This document shows, piece by piece, positions 1 to 9,412 of a DNA stretch of 64,000 bases. Position numbers and translations under genes: made by a program. The notes below the pieces were generated by a model. It saw only the letters and a program-made list of their open reading frames with translations. It did not search any database and was not told the DNA's origin. The DNA comes from Parafrankia discariae (GTDB lineage Bacteria > Actinomycetota > Actinomycetes > Frankiales > Frankiaceae), in contig NZ_KB891213.1 in the NCBI RefSeq assembly GCF_000373365.1, positions 17,116 through 81,115 on the forward strand, given 5' to 3'. Position 1 is the stretch's first letter, and each line of letters starts with the position of its first letter.

Positions 1-807
1 GATAGCCGTAAGTGGTAGTGGAGTGTCATTGTTGTTCGACTGTAGTGTGTAAGATTTGTTTCTGTTTTGTTGAAATCCCGTACGGCCGTCCGGAACGAGG
101 GATTCCGGGTGCTTGAAGAGTTGACAGCCTGGCATTGCCGCTGCCCGGTTCGGGGCATCACGGGGCGGTTGTGGCAATTGCGGCGACACATTTGGCCGGC
201 GGGGTGGCCCGGGTGGATACTTGTTGAATTCCTTCTCAGTTAAGCCCGGTCGAGCTCCGGTTCATCCTGTGCCGGCGGGGAATCGCCCTGTTCGGGGCAC
301 TGCCCGGTCCGTGGCCCGGGGCGGTGCCGGCGCCGCGATCACCCCCGCACGGGTGCGCCGGGGAGGCTCGGACGGGCCTCCGGGGCGGAAGATCGCCGCG
401 CGTCCGCGCTGTCTGTCAAGCGGAACGTGGCCTGACGGTGGGGCGTGCCGCCGTCCCGGGCGCCCCCGACCGCCGGCTCCCGGTTGGGGTGGGGGTGCGC
501 CGACGGGTGTCTCCGGGGGTGCCGCCCGGTCTCCGCGTCCCGCTCGCCGGCTGCTCCTCGGCCGCTCGCCGGCCGCTCGCCGGGCCGCCGTGGCCGTCCG
601 GGGCGGCCTGGGGTGGCCGCGGGCGGGCTCCGGGCGGCCGCGGGGCGGGTTCGGTGGCTGGGCGCAGGACGGGGTCGGAGGGTGTGTTCCCAGGTCGCGG
701 GGTATCGCCCCGGCTGACAGCGGGTGGGTGTTTCGCACTTATTCGGAGCCGGCGCATAGTCTGACGGCCGGGCGCGCGGTCCGCGCCCGTCGCCGGCGGG
801 AGGTTCG
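1..807. other. No supported gene; upstream region of the GNAT gene
   Basis: The first ~70 bases are unusually T/G-rich for this window and the rest is very GC-rich. Open frames exist on both strands, but they have the proline/arginine/glycine composition of shadow frames in GC-rich DNA and show no recognisable domain. It may hold the 5' flank of a gene lying to the left. I see nothing else in it. Confidence 0.5.
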
Positions 808-1551
808 ATGGGTCCGACGGGCGTCAGCCCGAGCGTGCTGCCGGAGCCTGCCACGGGATCGGTGACCATCGCCGAGTCGGTTCTCGACAACCCGGTCTGG
901 GAGTCGCTCGCGGGCGCGCACGCTCATCTCGCCATCGCCACGCACCGCGCGGCGCGTTACCCACCCGAGATCTCGCCGTTCGCGGCGGTGGGTGACGGCG
1001 CCGACCCCGGTGCCTGGGCGGAGCTGGCCGAGCTCGCCGGGCCGGGAGCCCTGCTGGGCTTCTCCGGTCTGCGGATGCTCCCGCCGCCCGGGTGGGAGGT
1101 GACGATGGCGGTGCCCGCCCTCCAGTTCCTCGGTGACGACCTGGTGGACCGGCCCGACCCGGAGGCCGTCCCGCTGCGGGCCGGCGACGTCCCGGAGATG
1201 CTCGACCTGGTCGCCCGGACCAGGCCGGGCCCGTTCTCGCGGCGCACCGTCGAGCTCGGCGGCTATCTGGGTATCCGCCGTGGGGGGCGCCTGGTGGCGA
1301 TGGCCGGCCAGCGGATGCGGCTGCCGGGGTGGACGGAGATCAGCGCTGTGTGCACCGATCCGGCCCATCGCGGCGAGGGCCTGGCCAGCCGGCTGGTCCG
1401 GGCGGTGGCCGTGGGCGTGCGGGCCCGGGGCGAACAGCCGTTCCTGCACGTCTCGGTGTCGAACACCGACGCCCTCCGGCTGTACGAGGCGCTGGGCTTC
1501 GTGCCGCGCCGGGAGGTCTCGTTCGTCCAGATGCGCACCCCGTCGGGCTGA
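808..1551 (+). CDS. GNAT family N-acetyltransferase
   Basis: A 247-residue protein that should transfer an acetyl group from acetyl-CoA to an amine substrate I cannot name. The C-terminal third carries the GNAT core: the acetyl-CoA loop reads as CTDPAHRGEGLASRLV, followed by a helix and the typical ending NTDALRLYEALGFVPRREV. The N-terminal half aligns with no domain I recognise, which suits the FR47-like group where only the C-terminal half is well conserved. The ATG is preceded by GGGAGG at good spacing. The gene stands alone and ends before a strong hairpin. Cytosolic: no signal peptide or membrane segment. Confidence 0.85.
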   Translation: MGPTGVSPSVLPEPATGSVTIAESVLDNPVWESLAGAHAHLAIATHRAARYPPEISPFAAVGDGADPGAWAELAELAGPGALLGFSGLRMLPPPGWEVTMAVPALQFLGDDLVDRPDPEAVPLRAGDVPEMLDLVARTRPGPFSRRTVELGGYLGIRRGGRLVAMAGQRMRLPGWTEISAVCTDPAHRGEGLASRLVRAVAVGVRARGEQPFLHVSVSNTDALRLYEALGFVPRREVSFVQMRTPSG

Positions 1552-1563
1552 CCGCCGCGGCTG

Positions 1564-1590
1564 ATTCTGTCACCAGGGCGGTGACAGAAT
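1564..1590 (+). terminator. Hairpin terminator after the GNAT gene
   Basis: Perfect 11-bp stem (ATTCTGTCACC paired with GGTGACAGAAT) with a 5-base loop, 12 bases after the GNAT stop codon. There is no T-run, as is common for actinobacterial terminators. Confidence 0.7.
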
Positions 1591-1767
1591 CCCTGGGGGC
1601 CGGGTAGCGTCCGATGTGTCCGCGCGCCGTCCGCGTCGGCCCGTCCGGCTCACCCGTCCGGGCCATGGCTGTGTCCGGTCCTGCCCGGCCGGCTCCCGCC
1701 ACGCGTCGGCGTCCCCGCCGCCGGACCTGCGGTCGTCGGGTCCGCACCACCGAGAGCTAGGTCGATC

Positions 1768-2304
1768 ATGACTGTCCATGACTTCACCGTCGAGGCGACG
1801 GACGGCACCTCCCGATCCCTGGGCGACTACGCGGGCAAGACCCTGCTGATCGTCAACGTCGCCAGCAAGTGTGGCCTGACCCCGCAGTACGAGGGGCTGG
1901 AGGCGCTCTACCGCGACCTGAACGGGCGCGGGCTGGAGATCCTCGGCTTCCCCTGCAACCAGTTCGGCGGCCAGGAGCCGGGCACCGACGCCGAGATCCA
2001 GGAGTTCTGCTCGACGAACTTCAACGTCACCTTCCCCGTCTTCAGCAAGATCGAGGTGAACGGGGACGGCGCGGCTCCGCTGTACAACTACCTGCGCTCG
2101 GAGGCGCCCGGCGACTTCGGGCCGGAGTCGGGCTTCCTCTACGAGCACATCAAGCGCTCGCGGCCCGAGGCGATCGGCACCGACGAGGTGAAGTGGAACT
2201 TCACCAAGTTCCTGGTGGACGGCGAGGGCAAGGTCGTCCGCCGCTTCGAGCCCACCGTCACCCCGGAGGAGCTGCGCGGCGAGCTCGACGCCGCCCTGGC
2301 CTGA
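1768..2304 (+). CDS. Glutathione peroxidase family protein (probably thioredoxin-dependent)
   Basis: A 178-residue peroxidase that should reduce hydrogen peroxide and organic hydroperoxides in the cytosol. The family signatures are all present: the peroxidatic cysteine in NVASKCG (Cys35), the FPCNQFGGQEPG block with the catalytic Gln (Gln69), and the WNFTKF motif (Trp143, Asn144). Cys81 in EFCSTNFNVTFP lies where thioredoxin-type glutathione peroxidases keep their resolving cysteine, so thioredoxin is the likelier reductant. The length is normal for a bacterial Gpx. The ATG at 1768 begins the conserved beta-strand. No operon partner is visible and a bidirectional hairpin follows. Confidence 0.93.
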   Translation: MTVHDFTVEATDGTSRSLGDYAGKTLLIVNVASKCGLTPQYEGLEALYRDLNGRGLEILGFPCNQFGGQEPGTDAEIQEFCSTNFNVTFPVFSKIEVNGDGAAPLYNYLRSEAPGDFGPESGFLYEHIKRSRPEAIGTDEVKWNFTKFLVDGEGKVVRRFEPTVTPEELRGELDAALA

Positions 2305-2323
2305 CGGAAGCGTCGTTCTGACC

Positions 2324-2352
2324 TGACAGCGCTCCCGACGGGAGCGCTGTCA
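2324..2352. terminator. Bidirectional hairpin terminator
   Basis: Perfect 13-bp stem (TGACAGCGCTCCC with its complement) and a 3-base loop. It lies between the convergent Gpx (stop 2304) and HxlR (stop 2399) genes, so it can serve both. Confidence 0.8.
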
Positions 2353-2398
2353 CCGTCCGCCGCCCGGCAGCCCGCCGGGCGGCGGACACACGTGGCGG

Positions 2399-2845
2399 TC
2401 AGTGGCTCGGGCGGACCTCGCCGAGCCGCACCGCCGTGGTGTCACCGAGGCGCACCTGCTCGCCGCAGTTCGCGCAGACGCACCGCGGCCGCAGCTCCGC
2501 GCCGCAGGAGTGCGCCCAGACCGTCGGCGGCGGGCCGGCCGTCACATACCGGTCACCCCAGTCCATGAGGGCCAGCAGCACCGTGTTCAGGGCTCGGCCG
2601 GACTCGGTCGCCACGTACTCGTGCCGCGGCGGGTGCTCGCTGTACTGCCGCTTCTCCAGCACCCCCGCCGCGACGAGCGAGCGCAGCCGGGCGGCGAGGA
2701 TGTCCCGGCTCGCACCGGTGTTCTCCACGATCTGGTCGAACCTGCGCGCGCCGAGCAGCACCTCCCGCAGGGCGAGCAGGCTCCAGCGCTCCCCGACGAC
2801 GGCGAGCGCGTTCGCGATCGAGCACTCCCGCGCTGTCTTGCCCAT
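2399..2845 (-). CDS. HxlR-family winged-helix transcriptional regulator
   Basis: A 148-residue DNA-binding regulator. The HxlR core runs from about residue 8 to 100: ECSIANALAVVGERWSLL, then the recognition helix region around RFDQIVENTGASRDILAARL, then a wing ending VEKRQYSEHPPRHEYVAT-like. The C-terminal tail adds a possible zinc ribbon (HSCGAEL, then CVCANCGE) seen in some HxlR proteins. I chose the ATG at 2845 because GGAGGA lies just upstream and the HxlR fold starts there; longer readings into the upstream region have no homology. The leading Cys in ECSI is typical of redox-sensing members, but sensing here is an inference. Its target is unknown. Confidence 0.85.
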   Translation of the reverse strand: MGKTARECSIANALAVVGERWSLLALREVLLGARRFDQIVENTGASRDILAARLRSLVAAGVLEKRQYSEHPPRHEYVATESGRALNTVLLALMDWGDRYVTAGPPPTVWAHSCGAELRPRCVCANCGEQVRLGDTTAVRLGEVRPSH

Positions 2846-3650
2846 CGCGGGCCTCCTCCACAGCCGTGGACGTCCCCGGGACGCTGACGAAGCTCCGGGA
2901 GCATCGGCCCCGGGGCCCCGAGTCCATCCGACTTTCAAACCTACCACCGCGCCGCGGGGCCGGCCCACCATCGGCGCCTCGCGCCGGCCCCGCCTCGAAT
3001 CGCCTCGAAGCGAGTTGCGCGAGCGGCCTGTGGGTGGCTCGCGCAACTCGCTCCGCTGACTCTCCGGCGGCGCGGCCGCGGGTGAGGGAATGCCCTGGTG
3101 GGAGGCGGTCGTGGGGTGGGGGTGTGTGGCTTCGGGTGTTTTCGGGGTAAAGCAAACCGCCGTTCCGAAAGGCTGCCGCGTGTTTGCTGGACAGCATTGT
3201 GGAACGCCTTGACCAGTGACGGGTAACATATTCGAGGCTCCTGTGGCCCGGCGGTCGGCGAGGTCCGGGTGAGGCATTCCCGGTGATTCTCGCCACCGCC
3301 GTGACCGGCGCGGGCCGTGGGGGGCCAGGGTCCTTCATACTGATGTGGGACAGGCGGTCTGGCGCCGGCGGTACACCGGTCAGCCCGGCCGGCCCTCGGG
3401 CGGGCGGAGCCGGCCGGGCGTCTTCGCTGAATTTACCGCCGCGTTCAACAAAGCACTTCTTTCGGGTGCGGGTCCACCCGCCCGGAGTATCAGGTGAACC
3501 CGCCCGACGTCGGCCGGGAGCTCACCGGGCCGACACGGCCGTCGCGTCGCTGGAAGACATGTGAGTGCTCACCGCCATGGCGGGCGAACCGGTTGTTCGG
3601 AAAAAGAAAAAGAACCCCGGGTTCGCCGCCGGTAAGGGATGGGAGGGGAC
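2846..3650. other. Intergenic region between HxlR and the dab operon
   Basis: About 800 bases without a supported gene, between divergent genes. It contains a 16-bp inverted repeat (listed separately). Nearer the dab operon it contains AT-richer patches (ACAAAGCACTTCTTT around 3450 and an A-rich run near 3597-3612), which are plausible promoter or leader sequence. It is long for an ordinary divergent promoter region and may hold an unlisted RNA or decayed sequence. Confidence 0.5.
3009..3052. repeat. 16-bp inverted repeat (AGCGAGTTGCGCGAGC)
   Basis: Perfect 16-bp arms at 3009-3024 and 3037-3052 with a 12-base loop. It sits between divergent gene starts, so it is not an obvious terminator of either neighbour. 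It shares the 13-mer TCGAAGCGAGTTG with the hairpin at 21027-21069, which hints at a dispersed element. Confidence 0.6.
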
Positions 3651-6600
3651 ATGGCCTACGCCGCGGACCAGATCGAGATGATCACCCGGATCGTGGAGGA
3701 GGCGGGCGAGCTCCTGCCGCCGCAGGCCCCACTGGGGTACTTCTCCCATCACAACCCGCTGCACGCCCTGGAGGAGCTCCCGTTCCAGCGCGCGGTCGAG
3801 CACGCCTCGGCGATGCTGGGCACAGAGGCGTTGCAGACCGAGGAGGCCTTCGCCGCGCATCTCGCGTCCGGCCGGATTCTTCCCCGGGACCTCGCCGCGG
3901 TCCTCGAACATCACGGCCGGCCGGCGGAGGGCGTCCCCGGCGACCCCCACACCGGGCAGGAGCTGCGCGACGGCGACGCCCAGGTCGTCCCCGGCGGGCC
4001 GACGTGGAACGAGTTCCGGCTCGCCCGGCTCGGCCTGTTCATCGACGTGCCCCGCGACGCCGGGGCGTTGTGGGCGCTGGCGGACGGCGGTGAGCTGCAC
4101 CGCGTGCACCCGCTGGTAACCGAGGCGCGGCAGGAGGAGCTGACCCGCCAGGCCCGGCGGCGCTTCGCGAACGCGCAGCGGCGCACCCGGCGCGGCCGGG
4201 CGGCCCGGCTGCAGGCGCTGCGGGCCCGGCTGCTCGCGCAGCTGTGGGAGGACCTGTGCCGGAACACGCCGCCGCCGGCCCCGCGCCCGGCTGCCCTGCG
4301 CCGCCGCGACCAGGTGCTCGACCAGTTCGGCGTCGACACCGACGAGGCCGTCCACCCGGTGCTGATCCGGCTCTGCGCCGCCTTCCTCGACCAGGGCGTC
4401 GCCGCCTGGGAGATGCCGCACCGGGAGAAGGGCCTGCTGGCGGCCTTCCGGCACCTGTTCGGGACGCTCGGCGCCCCGCGCGAGGCGAGCTGGGCCGGCC
4501 TCGGCGGCCAGCTCCGCCAGCAGCTCCGGATGAACTGGTCCGCCGAGCGGACGGTCGCCTGGGCGCTGTGGGCGCTGCAGGTGCCGGTGCCCGCCTGGGC
4601 GGACACGGTGCGCGCGACGCTCGTCTCGCTGCGTGGCTGGGCCGGGATGGTCCACCAGTTCGAGTGCCGTCCCGACCGGGCGCCGTCCCGCCCGGCACCG
4701 GCCCGGCTCATGGACTACCTCGCCGTGCAGCTCACGCTGGAGGTCGTCGTCACCCACAACGTCCTGGCGCGGCTGATCGGCCCCGACGCGCGGCCGGAGG
4801 ACCTGGGCCCGCTCGGCCCGGTCGAGGGCACCCTGGTGGCCGGCGACGCCGTCCAGGGCGATCCCGTCCAGAGCGATCTCGTCCAGGGCGATCCCGTCCA
4901 GGGCGATCAGGAACCTCGTGGGGGTGACCTGGAGCTCGCCTACGAGGCGTTCGTCCTCGCGCAGGTGCTGGACGTCGAGACCGAGGTGCTCGGTCACCCC
5001 CGGTGGGCCCGGGCCTGGCTGCGGGCCGTCGCCGAGTTCGACGCCGGACGGCGGCGCTGGCTGCTGCACCTCGCCTACGAGCGCCGGTACCGGACCCAGG
5101 TGCTCGACGCGCTGTCCGCGCACGACCGGCGCTTCCCCGGGACGGTGCCGTCCCCCGACTTCCAGGCCGTGTTCTGCATGGACGAGCGGGAGGAGTCGCT
5201 GCGCCGGCACCTGGAGGAGAGCCATCCGCGGGTCCGGACCTACGGCGCCGCCGGGTACTTCGGGGTCGCCATGGCCTACCAGGGCCTCGACGACGTCCGC
5301 CCGCGCGCCCTGTGCCCGGTGACGATGACACCGCGCAGCCTGGTCGTCGAACGCGCCGTGGACGACGGCGAACTGGCTGCCTACCAGCGCGCCCGGCGCC
5401 GCAAGGCCCAGCTCCAGCACACGATCTCGGCGGCCCGCGGCCACCCGGCGCGAGCCGCGGCGTACTCCGCTCTCGCCGGGCTGGCCGGGCTGGCCGAACT
5501 GGTCCCGCTGGCCGCCCGCGCGGTCGCGCCCCGGGCCGCCGGCGAGGGGGTGCGGATGCTGGGCCGCCGGGAGCCGGCGCGCCCGCTCACCAGACTCGTC
5601 ATCGAGGCGACGCGGGACCACCCGCCGGCCACCGGACCGGCGGAGCTCGTGCCGGGCGTGGGGGCGGAGCCGCTGAGCCTCGGGTTCACCGTCGAGGAGA
5701 TGGCCGAGATCGTCGACACGCTGCTCGCGACGATCGGCATGGGCGGCCCCCTCGGCCCGGTCGTGTTCGTGATCGGGCACGGTTCGTCCAGCGTCAACAA
5801 CCCGCACGCGGCGGCCTACGACTGCGGTGCCACCGGCGGCGGCCAGAGCGGCCCGAACGCGCGCGCGTTCGCCGCCATGGCCAACCACCCGGCGGTGCGC
5901 GCCGCCCTGGCCCACCGCGGCCGCGTGATCGGCCCGGACACCTGGTTCGTCGGCGGCCACCACGACACCTGTGACAGCTCGCTGGCCTACTACGACACCG
6001 ACCTGGTGCCCGCGCACCTGCGGCCGGCCCTCACCGCCGCCATGGACGCGCTGCTGACCGCCGTCCAGCTCGACGCGCACGAGCGCTGCCGCCGGTTCGA
6101 GTCGGTCGGCCCGGACGTCGCCGCCGGCACCGCCCACGCCCACGTGCGGGGGCGTTCGGAGGACCTCGGGCAGTCCCGTCCGGAGTACGGGCACAGCACC
6201 AACGCGACCTGTGTGATCGGCCGGCGTTCGCGCACCCGGGGCCTGTACCTCGACCGCCGCTCCTTCCTGGTCTCCTACGACCCGACCGTGGACCCCGACG
6301 GCGCCGTGCTCACCCGGCTGCTTCTGTCGGCCGGCCCGGTCGGCGCCGGGATCAACCTCGAGTACTACTTCAGCCGGATCGACCCGATCGGGTACGGCGC
6401 CGGGTCGAAGCTGCCGCACAACATCACCGGCCTGGTGGGGGTGATGGACGGGCACGGCTCGGACCTGCGGACCGGGATGCCCTGGCAGTCCGTCGAGATC
6501 CACGAGCCGATGCGGCTGCTGTTGATCGCCGAGGCGGAGCCCGAGCGGCTGGCCCGCATCGTGCGGGAGAACCCGACGCTGCGCGGGCTGGTCGAGGGCG

Positions 6601-6971
6601 GCTGGATCCAGCTCGCCGCCTGGGACCCGGCCGGCCCCGAGACCTACCTCTACCGCGACGGCGCCTTCGAGCCGCACCAGCCCGAGAACCTGCGTTTCCC
6701 GGTGGTCGCCCGCTCGGAGCACTACTACGCGGGCCAGCGCGATCACCTCCCGCCGGCCCACGTCCTCGCCGCCTTCGGCGAGTCCGTGGACACCGTGATC
6801 GACCTCGCCGACGCGCCGGGCACGGCGGTCGCGGCCGGCGCGGTGGAGACGGCGGGCACGGCGGGGACGGCGGGGACGGCGGGGACGGCGGCCGTCCCAC
6901 CCGCGCGGGACGCGATCGAGCTGCCGGAGCAGGCGAGCGGGCCACTGCCCGCGCGGCGGGACGGGCAGTGA
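3651..6971 (+). CDS. dabA: DabA (DUF2309/UPF0753), zinc-containing inorganic-carbon subunit
   Basis: A 1106-residue soluble protein that, in characterised relatives, works with a NuoL-like membrane partner to take up CO2/bicarbonate as a vectorial carbonic-anhydrase-like complex. The expected zinc site is complete: Cys509 and Asp511 in FCMDERE, His710 in IGHGSS and Cys725 in YDCGATGG. The His-Cys spacing of 15 matches the family. The N-terminus has the conserved SHHNPLHALEELPF block. Two local oddities are a run of VQGDP-type pentads (4845-4915) and a GTA/GTAGTA-like repeat near the C-terminus (6850-6895). I chose ATG 3651 over ATG 3639 because GGGAGGGG sits right upstream. The stop overlaps the next gene by 4 nt (GTGA). 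Confidence 0.93.
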   Translation: MAYAADQIEMITRIVEEAGELLPPQAPLGYFSHHNPLHALEELPFQRAVEHASAMLGTEALQTEEAFAAHLASGRILPRDLAAVLEHHGRPAEGVPGDPHTGQELRDGDAQVVPGGPTWNEFRLARLGLFIDVPRDAGALWALADGGELHRVHPLVTEARQEELTRQARRRFANAQRRTRRGRAARLQALRARLLAQLWEDLCRNTPPPAPRPAALRRRDQVLDQFGVDTDEAVHPVLIRLCAAFLDQGVAAWEMPHREKGLLAAFRHLFGTLGAPREASWAGLGGQLRQQLRMNWSAERTVAWALWALQVPVPAWADTVRATLVSLRGWAGMVHQFECRPDRAPSRPAPARLMDYLAVQLTLEVVVTHNVLARLIGPDARPEDLGPLGPVEGTLVAGDAVQGDPVQSDLVQGDPVQGDQEPRGGDLELAYEAFVLAQVLDVETEVLGHPRWARAWLRAVAEFDAGRRRWLLHLAYERRYRTQVLDALSAHDRRFPGTVPSPDFQAVFCMDEREESLRRHLEESHPRVRTYGAAGYFGVAMAYQGLDDVRPRALCPVTMTPRSLVVERAVDDGELAAYQRARRRKAQLQHTISAARGHPARAAAYSALAGLAGLAELVPLAARAVAPRAAGEGVRMLGRREPARPLTRLVIEATRDHPPATGPAELVPGVGAEPLSLGFTVEEMAEIVDTLLATIGMGGPLGPVVFVIGHGSSSVNNPHAAAYDCGATGGGQSGPNARAFAAMANHPAVRAALAHRGRVIGPDTWFVGGHHDTCDSSLAYYDTDLVPAHLRPALTAAMDALLTAVQLDAHERCRRFESVGPDVAAGTAHAHVRGRSEDLGQSRPEYGHSTNATCVIGRRSRTRGLYLDRRSFLVSYDPTVDPDGAVLTRLLLSAGPVGAGINLEYYFSRIDPIGYGAGSKLPHNITGLVGVMDGHGSDLRTGMPWQSVEIHEPMRLLLIAEAEPERLARIVRENPTLRGLVEGGWIQLAAWDPAGPETYLYRDGAFEPHQPENLRFPVVARSEHYYAGQRDHLPPAHVLAAFGESVDTVIDLADAPGTAVAAGAVETAGTAGTAGTAGTAAVPPARDAIELPEQASGPLPARRDGQ

Positions 6972-9412
6972 CCGCCGAGCCGGCCCACCCCCTGCTCGCC
7001 GCCGCGCTGATCACCAGCGTCGCCGCGCCGGGCACGGCGGTGGCCGCGCTGGCGGTACCCATGTGGTTCGGCCGCCTGCGATCCGAGCGGATCATCGGCA
7101 TGATCGTGGCCGCCGCGTTCACCGTCTCGACCCTCGCCTGCGCGGTGCTCGCCCTCGGCCTCCTGGCGACCGGCCGGGACACGGTCGACGCCAGCATCGG
7201 CCCGTGGTTCGGCACCCACGGCCACACCTTCGCCTGGAGCCTGACCGCGGACATGCTGTCCGTGCCGTTCGCGCTCGTCGCGGCCGTCCTCATCGGGCTC
7301 ACCGGCGCCGTCTCCGCGCGCTACCTGCACCGAGAACCCGGATTCGCCCGGTTCCACCTCCTGCTCGTCCTGTTCGGGACGGGGGTGGAGCTCACCCTGG
7401 TCGCGGGCGAGCTGCCGGCGCTGTTCTTCGGCTGGGAGCTGGTCGGGCTGACCTCGGCGCTGCTCATCGCCTTCTTCGTGGAACGGCGCGGGCCCGTCCG
7501 GCACGGCCTGCGCGCCTTCCTGACCTACCGGGCCGGCGACGCCGGCCTGCTCCTCGCGACGGTCTGGCTCGGGAACCTCGCCCGTGCGGGTGACGGCGCC
7601 GGCCACGGCGGCGAGCACGGTCTCAGCTGGGACGACGTCCTGTCGTCACCCGGCGCCACCGCTCACGCCGAGCTACTGGGTCTCCTGCTCCTGACCGCGG
7701 TGCTGGGGAAGTCGGCGCTGGTCCCGGTCGGCGGATGGCTGCCGCGGGCCATGGAGGGGCCGACCCCGTCCAGCGCCGTCTTCTACGGGGCGGTGTCGAT
7801 CCACCTGGGTCCCTACCTGCTGCTGCGGGCGCAGCCGATGCTGGACCACGCGCCGGCCGTCCGCGCCGCCCTCGTCGCCGTCGGGGTACTGACGGCACTG
7901 CACGCGACGCTCGTCAGCCGGGCCCAGAGCGACGTCAAGAGCGCGCTCGCCTACGGGTCGATGACCCAGGTGGGGCTGATCGTCGCCGAGATCGGGCTGG
8001 GACTGCACACGCTGGCCGTCCTGCACATCCTCGCCCACGCGACGCTGCGCTGCGCGCAGATCCTGCGCTCGCCCAGCGCGCTGCGCGACAGCCAGCGCCT
8101 GGAGCAGGCGCTGGGTGGCCAGGCCCCCGAGCCCGGGTCGCGGCCGGGGCGGATCACGCCGGGACGGTGGCAGCCCCGGCTCTACCGGCACGCGTTCGAG
8201 AAGGGATACGCAGACGTGGTGCTTCGCCGAGTCGGAGAAGCCGCCGGACGTGCGCTGACGGCGATCGACCGCTGGCAGCGACACGCCGCCGACCTGATCG
8301 GCGGTCGGGGCACCGGCCCCGGGGCGTCCCCTCCGGCACACCCCCCGGGTCCGCCGCCGCGGCGACCCGCCAGCCCGCCGGACCCCGCCGAGGACGCCGC
8401 CGCCGGCGGGAGAGCCGGGGACGTCCCGGCCGGGCCCGCGGCTGTGACGGTGGAACCGGGCCGTGGCCCCGCGGTCGACCCCAGGGCCCGGCACGGATCC
8501 GGGCCCTACGGCGCGGACTCCTACGCCCTGGACTTCCACGGTCCTGACCCGGGTGGCCCCGCCGCGGGTGAAACCGGATCACGCGGCCCGGACCGCGCGG
8601 TCCCGGACGAGACCGCGCTGACCACCCGGCCGATCGTCAGGGAGACGACGGAGGCTCCGGCCGGCGCGGAGGCCCCGGCCGCGGCCGGGCCGGCGGCGTC
8701 CGCCGAGCCCGCCACGGCGGAGCCGGCCGCGGCCGAGCCCGTCGAGCCCGCGGCGCCCGTCGAGGCCGCGGCGTCCGTCGAGGCCGCCGAGCCCGCGCCG
8801 GCGACCCGGCCGGTGGCCTCGCCCGGGGCGCCGAGCCTGCGCAGGCTCCCCGACCAGGCCCTCCCGCCGGCGGTGTCCCGCCCCGGGGTGCCTTCGGGCC
8901 ACACGGAACCGCCTGTGCCGTCTGTGTCGCCCCGACTGCCGGGGCCGCGTCCGGCGGCCGACGACCTCGCACCGGACGCCGCGCCGACCGACGCGGCCTG
9001 CTCGGACCCGGCCCTCGACGGGCCCGGCCGACCGGTCGCGGCGGACGCCCCGGAGGCGGTCGACGCGATCGACGATGGTCCGGGCCCGGACGATGCTCTG
9101 GAGGCGGTCGACCGTCCGGAGGCGACCGAGGCTCCGGAGGCGGCCGGGAGCCCGGAGGCCGCCGGGGATCCGGAGGCGACCGGGGATCCGGAGGCGACCG
9201 GGGATCCGGAGGCGACCGGGGATCCGGACACCGTGGAGAAGCCGGGGCCGGCGGGTCTGGCGCGCCGGGACGGCGATCCCGCCGGGCACCGCCTGCGCGC
9301 CAGGAACGGTTCGTCCTCGGTCGGCGCCTCGCGTTGGCGGCACCAGGAGGACACACCCCGCTTTCCCACGGATGTCCGACCGGTCCGACCTCGGGGAGGA
9401 GGGCCCTGGTGA
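6968..9412 (+). CDS. dabB: DabB-like NuoL/ND5-family membrane subunit with long disordered tail
   Basis: An 814-residue protein whose first ~380 residues are a proton-translocating NuoL/MrpA-type membrane domain. The key residues are present: the Glu in FFGWELVGLTSALL, the Lys in LGKSALVPVGGWLP followed by AMEGPTPSS, and the second Lys in DVKSALAYGSMTQVG. It should form the membrane half of the DabA complex and couple ion flow to CO2 hydration. After an amphipathic segment near residues 400-440 come ~370 residues of Pro/Ala/Asp/Glu-rich, probably unstructured sequence. This tail includes an 18-bp repeat coding for GDPEAT (about 9163-9229) and is absent from ordinary DabB. GTG start, 4-nt overlap with dabA and with the next gene. 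Confidence 0.85.
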   Translation: MTAEPAHPLLAAALITSVAAPGTAVAALAVPMWFGRLRSERIIGMIVAAAFTVSTLACAVLALGLLATGRDTVDASIGPWFGTHGHTFAWSLTADMLSVPFALVAAVLIGLTGAVSARYLHREPGFARFHLLLVLFGTGVELTLVAGELPALFFGWELVGLTSALLIAFFVERRGPVRHGLRAFLTYRAGDAGLLLATVWLGNLARAGDGAGHGGEHGLSWDDVLSSPGATAHAELLGLLLLTAVLGKSALVPVGGWLPRAMEGPTPSSAVFYGAVSIHLGPYLLLRAQPMLDHAPAVRAALVAVGVLTALHATLVSRAQSDVKSALAYGSMTQVGLIVAEIGLGLHTLAVLHILAHATLRCAQILRSPSALRDSQRLEQALGGQAPEPGSRPGRITPGRWQPRLYRHAFEKGYADVVLRRVGEAAGRALTAIDRWQRHAADLIGGRGTGPGASPPAHPPGPPPRRPASPPDPAEDAAAGGRAGDVPAGPAAVTVEPGRGPAVDPRARHGSGPYGADSYALDFHGPDPGGPAAGETGSRGPDRAVPDETALTTRPIVRETTEAPAGAEAPAAAGPAASAEPATAEPAAAEPVEPAAPVEAAASVEAAEPAPATRPVASPGAPSLRRLPDQALPPAVSRPGVPSGHTEPPVPSVSPRLPGPRPAADDLAPDAAPTDAACSDPALDGPGRPVAADAPEAVDAIDDGPGPDDALEAVDRPEATEAPEAAGSPEAAGDPEATGDPEATGDPEATGDPDTVEKPGPAGLARRDGDPAGHRLRARNGSSSVGASRWRHQEDTPRFPTDVRPVRPRGGGPW
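9163..9229 (+). repeat. 18-bp in-frame tandem repeat in the dabB tail
   Basis: About three and a half copies of GGGGATCCGGAGGCGACC, which encode GDPEAT units. The unit is a multiple of three, so copy number can change without a frameshift. Confidence 0.75.

Noticed and set aside
221..865. Long open frames on both strands before the GNAT gene
   Set aside because: Arg/Pro/Gly-rich composition with no domain, overlapping each other on both strands; typical shadows in GC-rich DNA.
3522..6761. A 1079-codon minus-strand frame opposite dabA
   Set aside because: It mirrors the real dabA frame, has no recognisable domain, and the zinc-site motifs on the plus strand fix the true gene.
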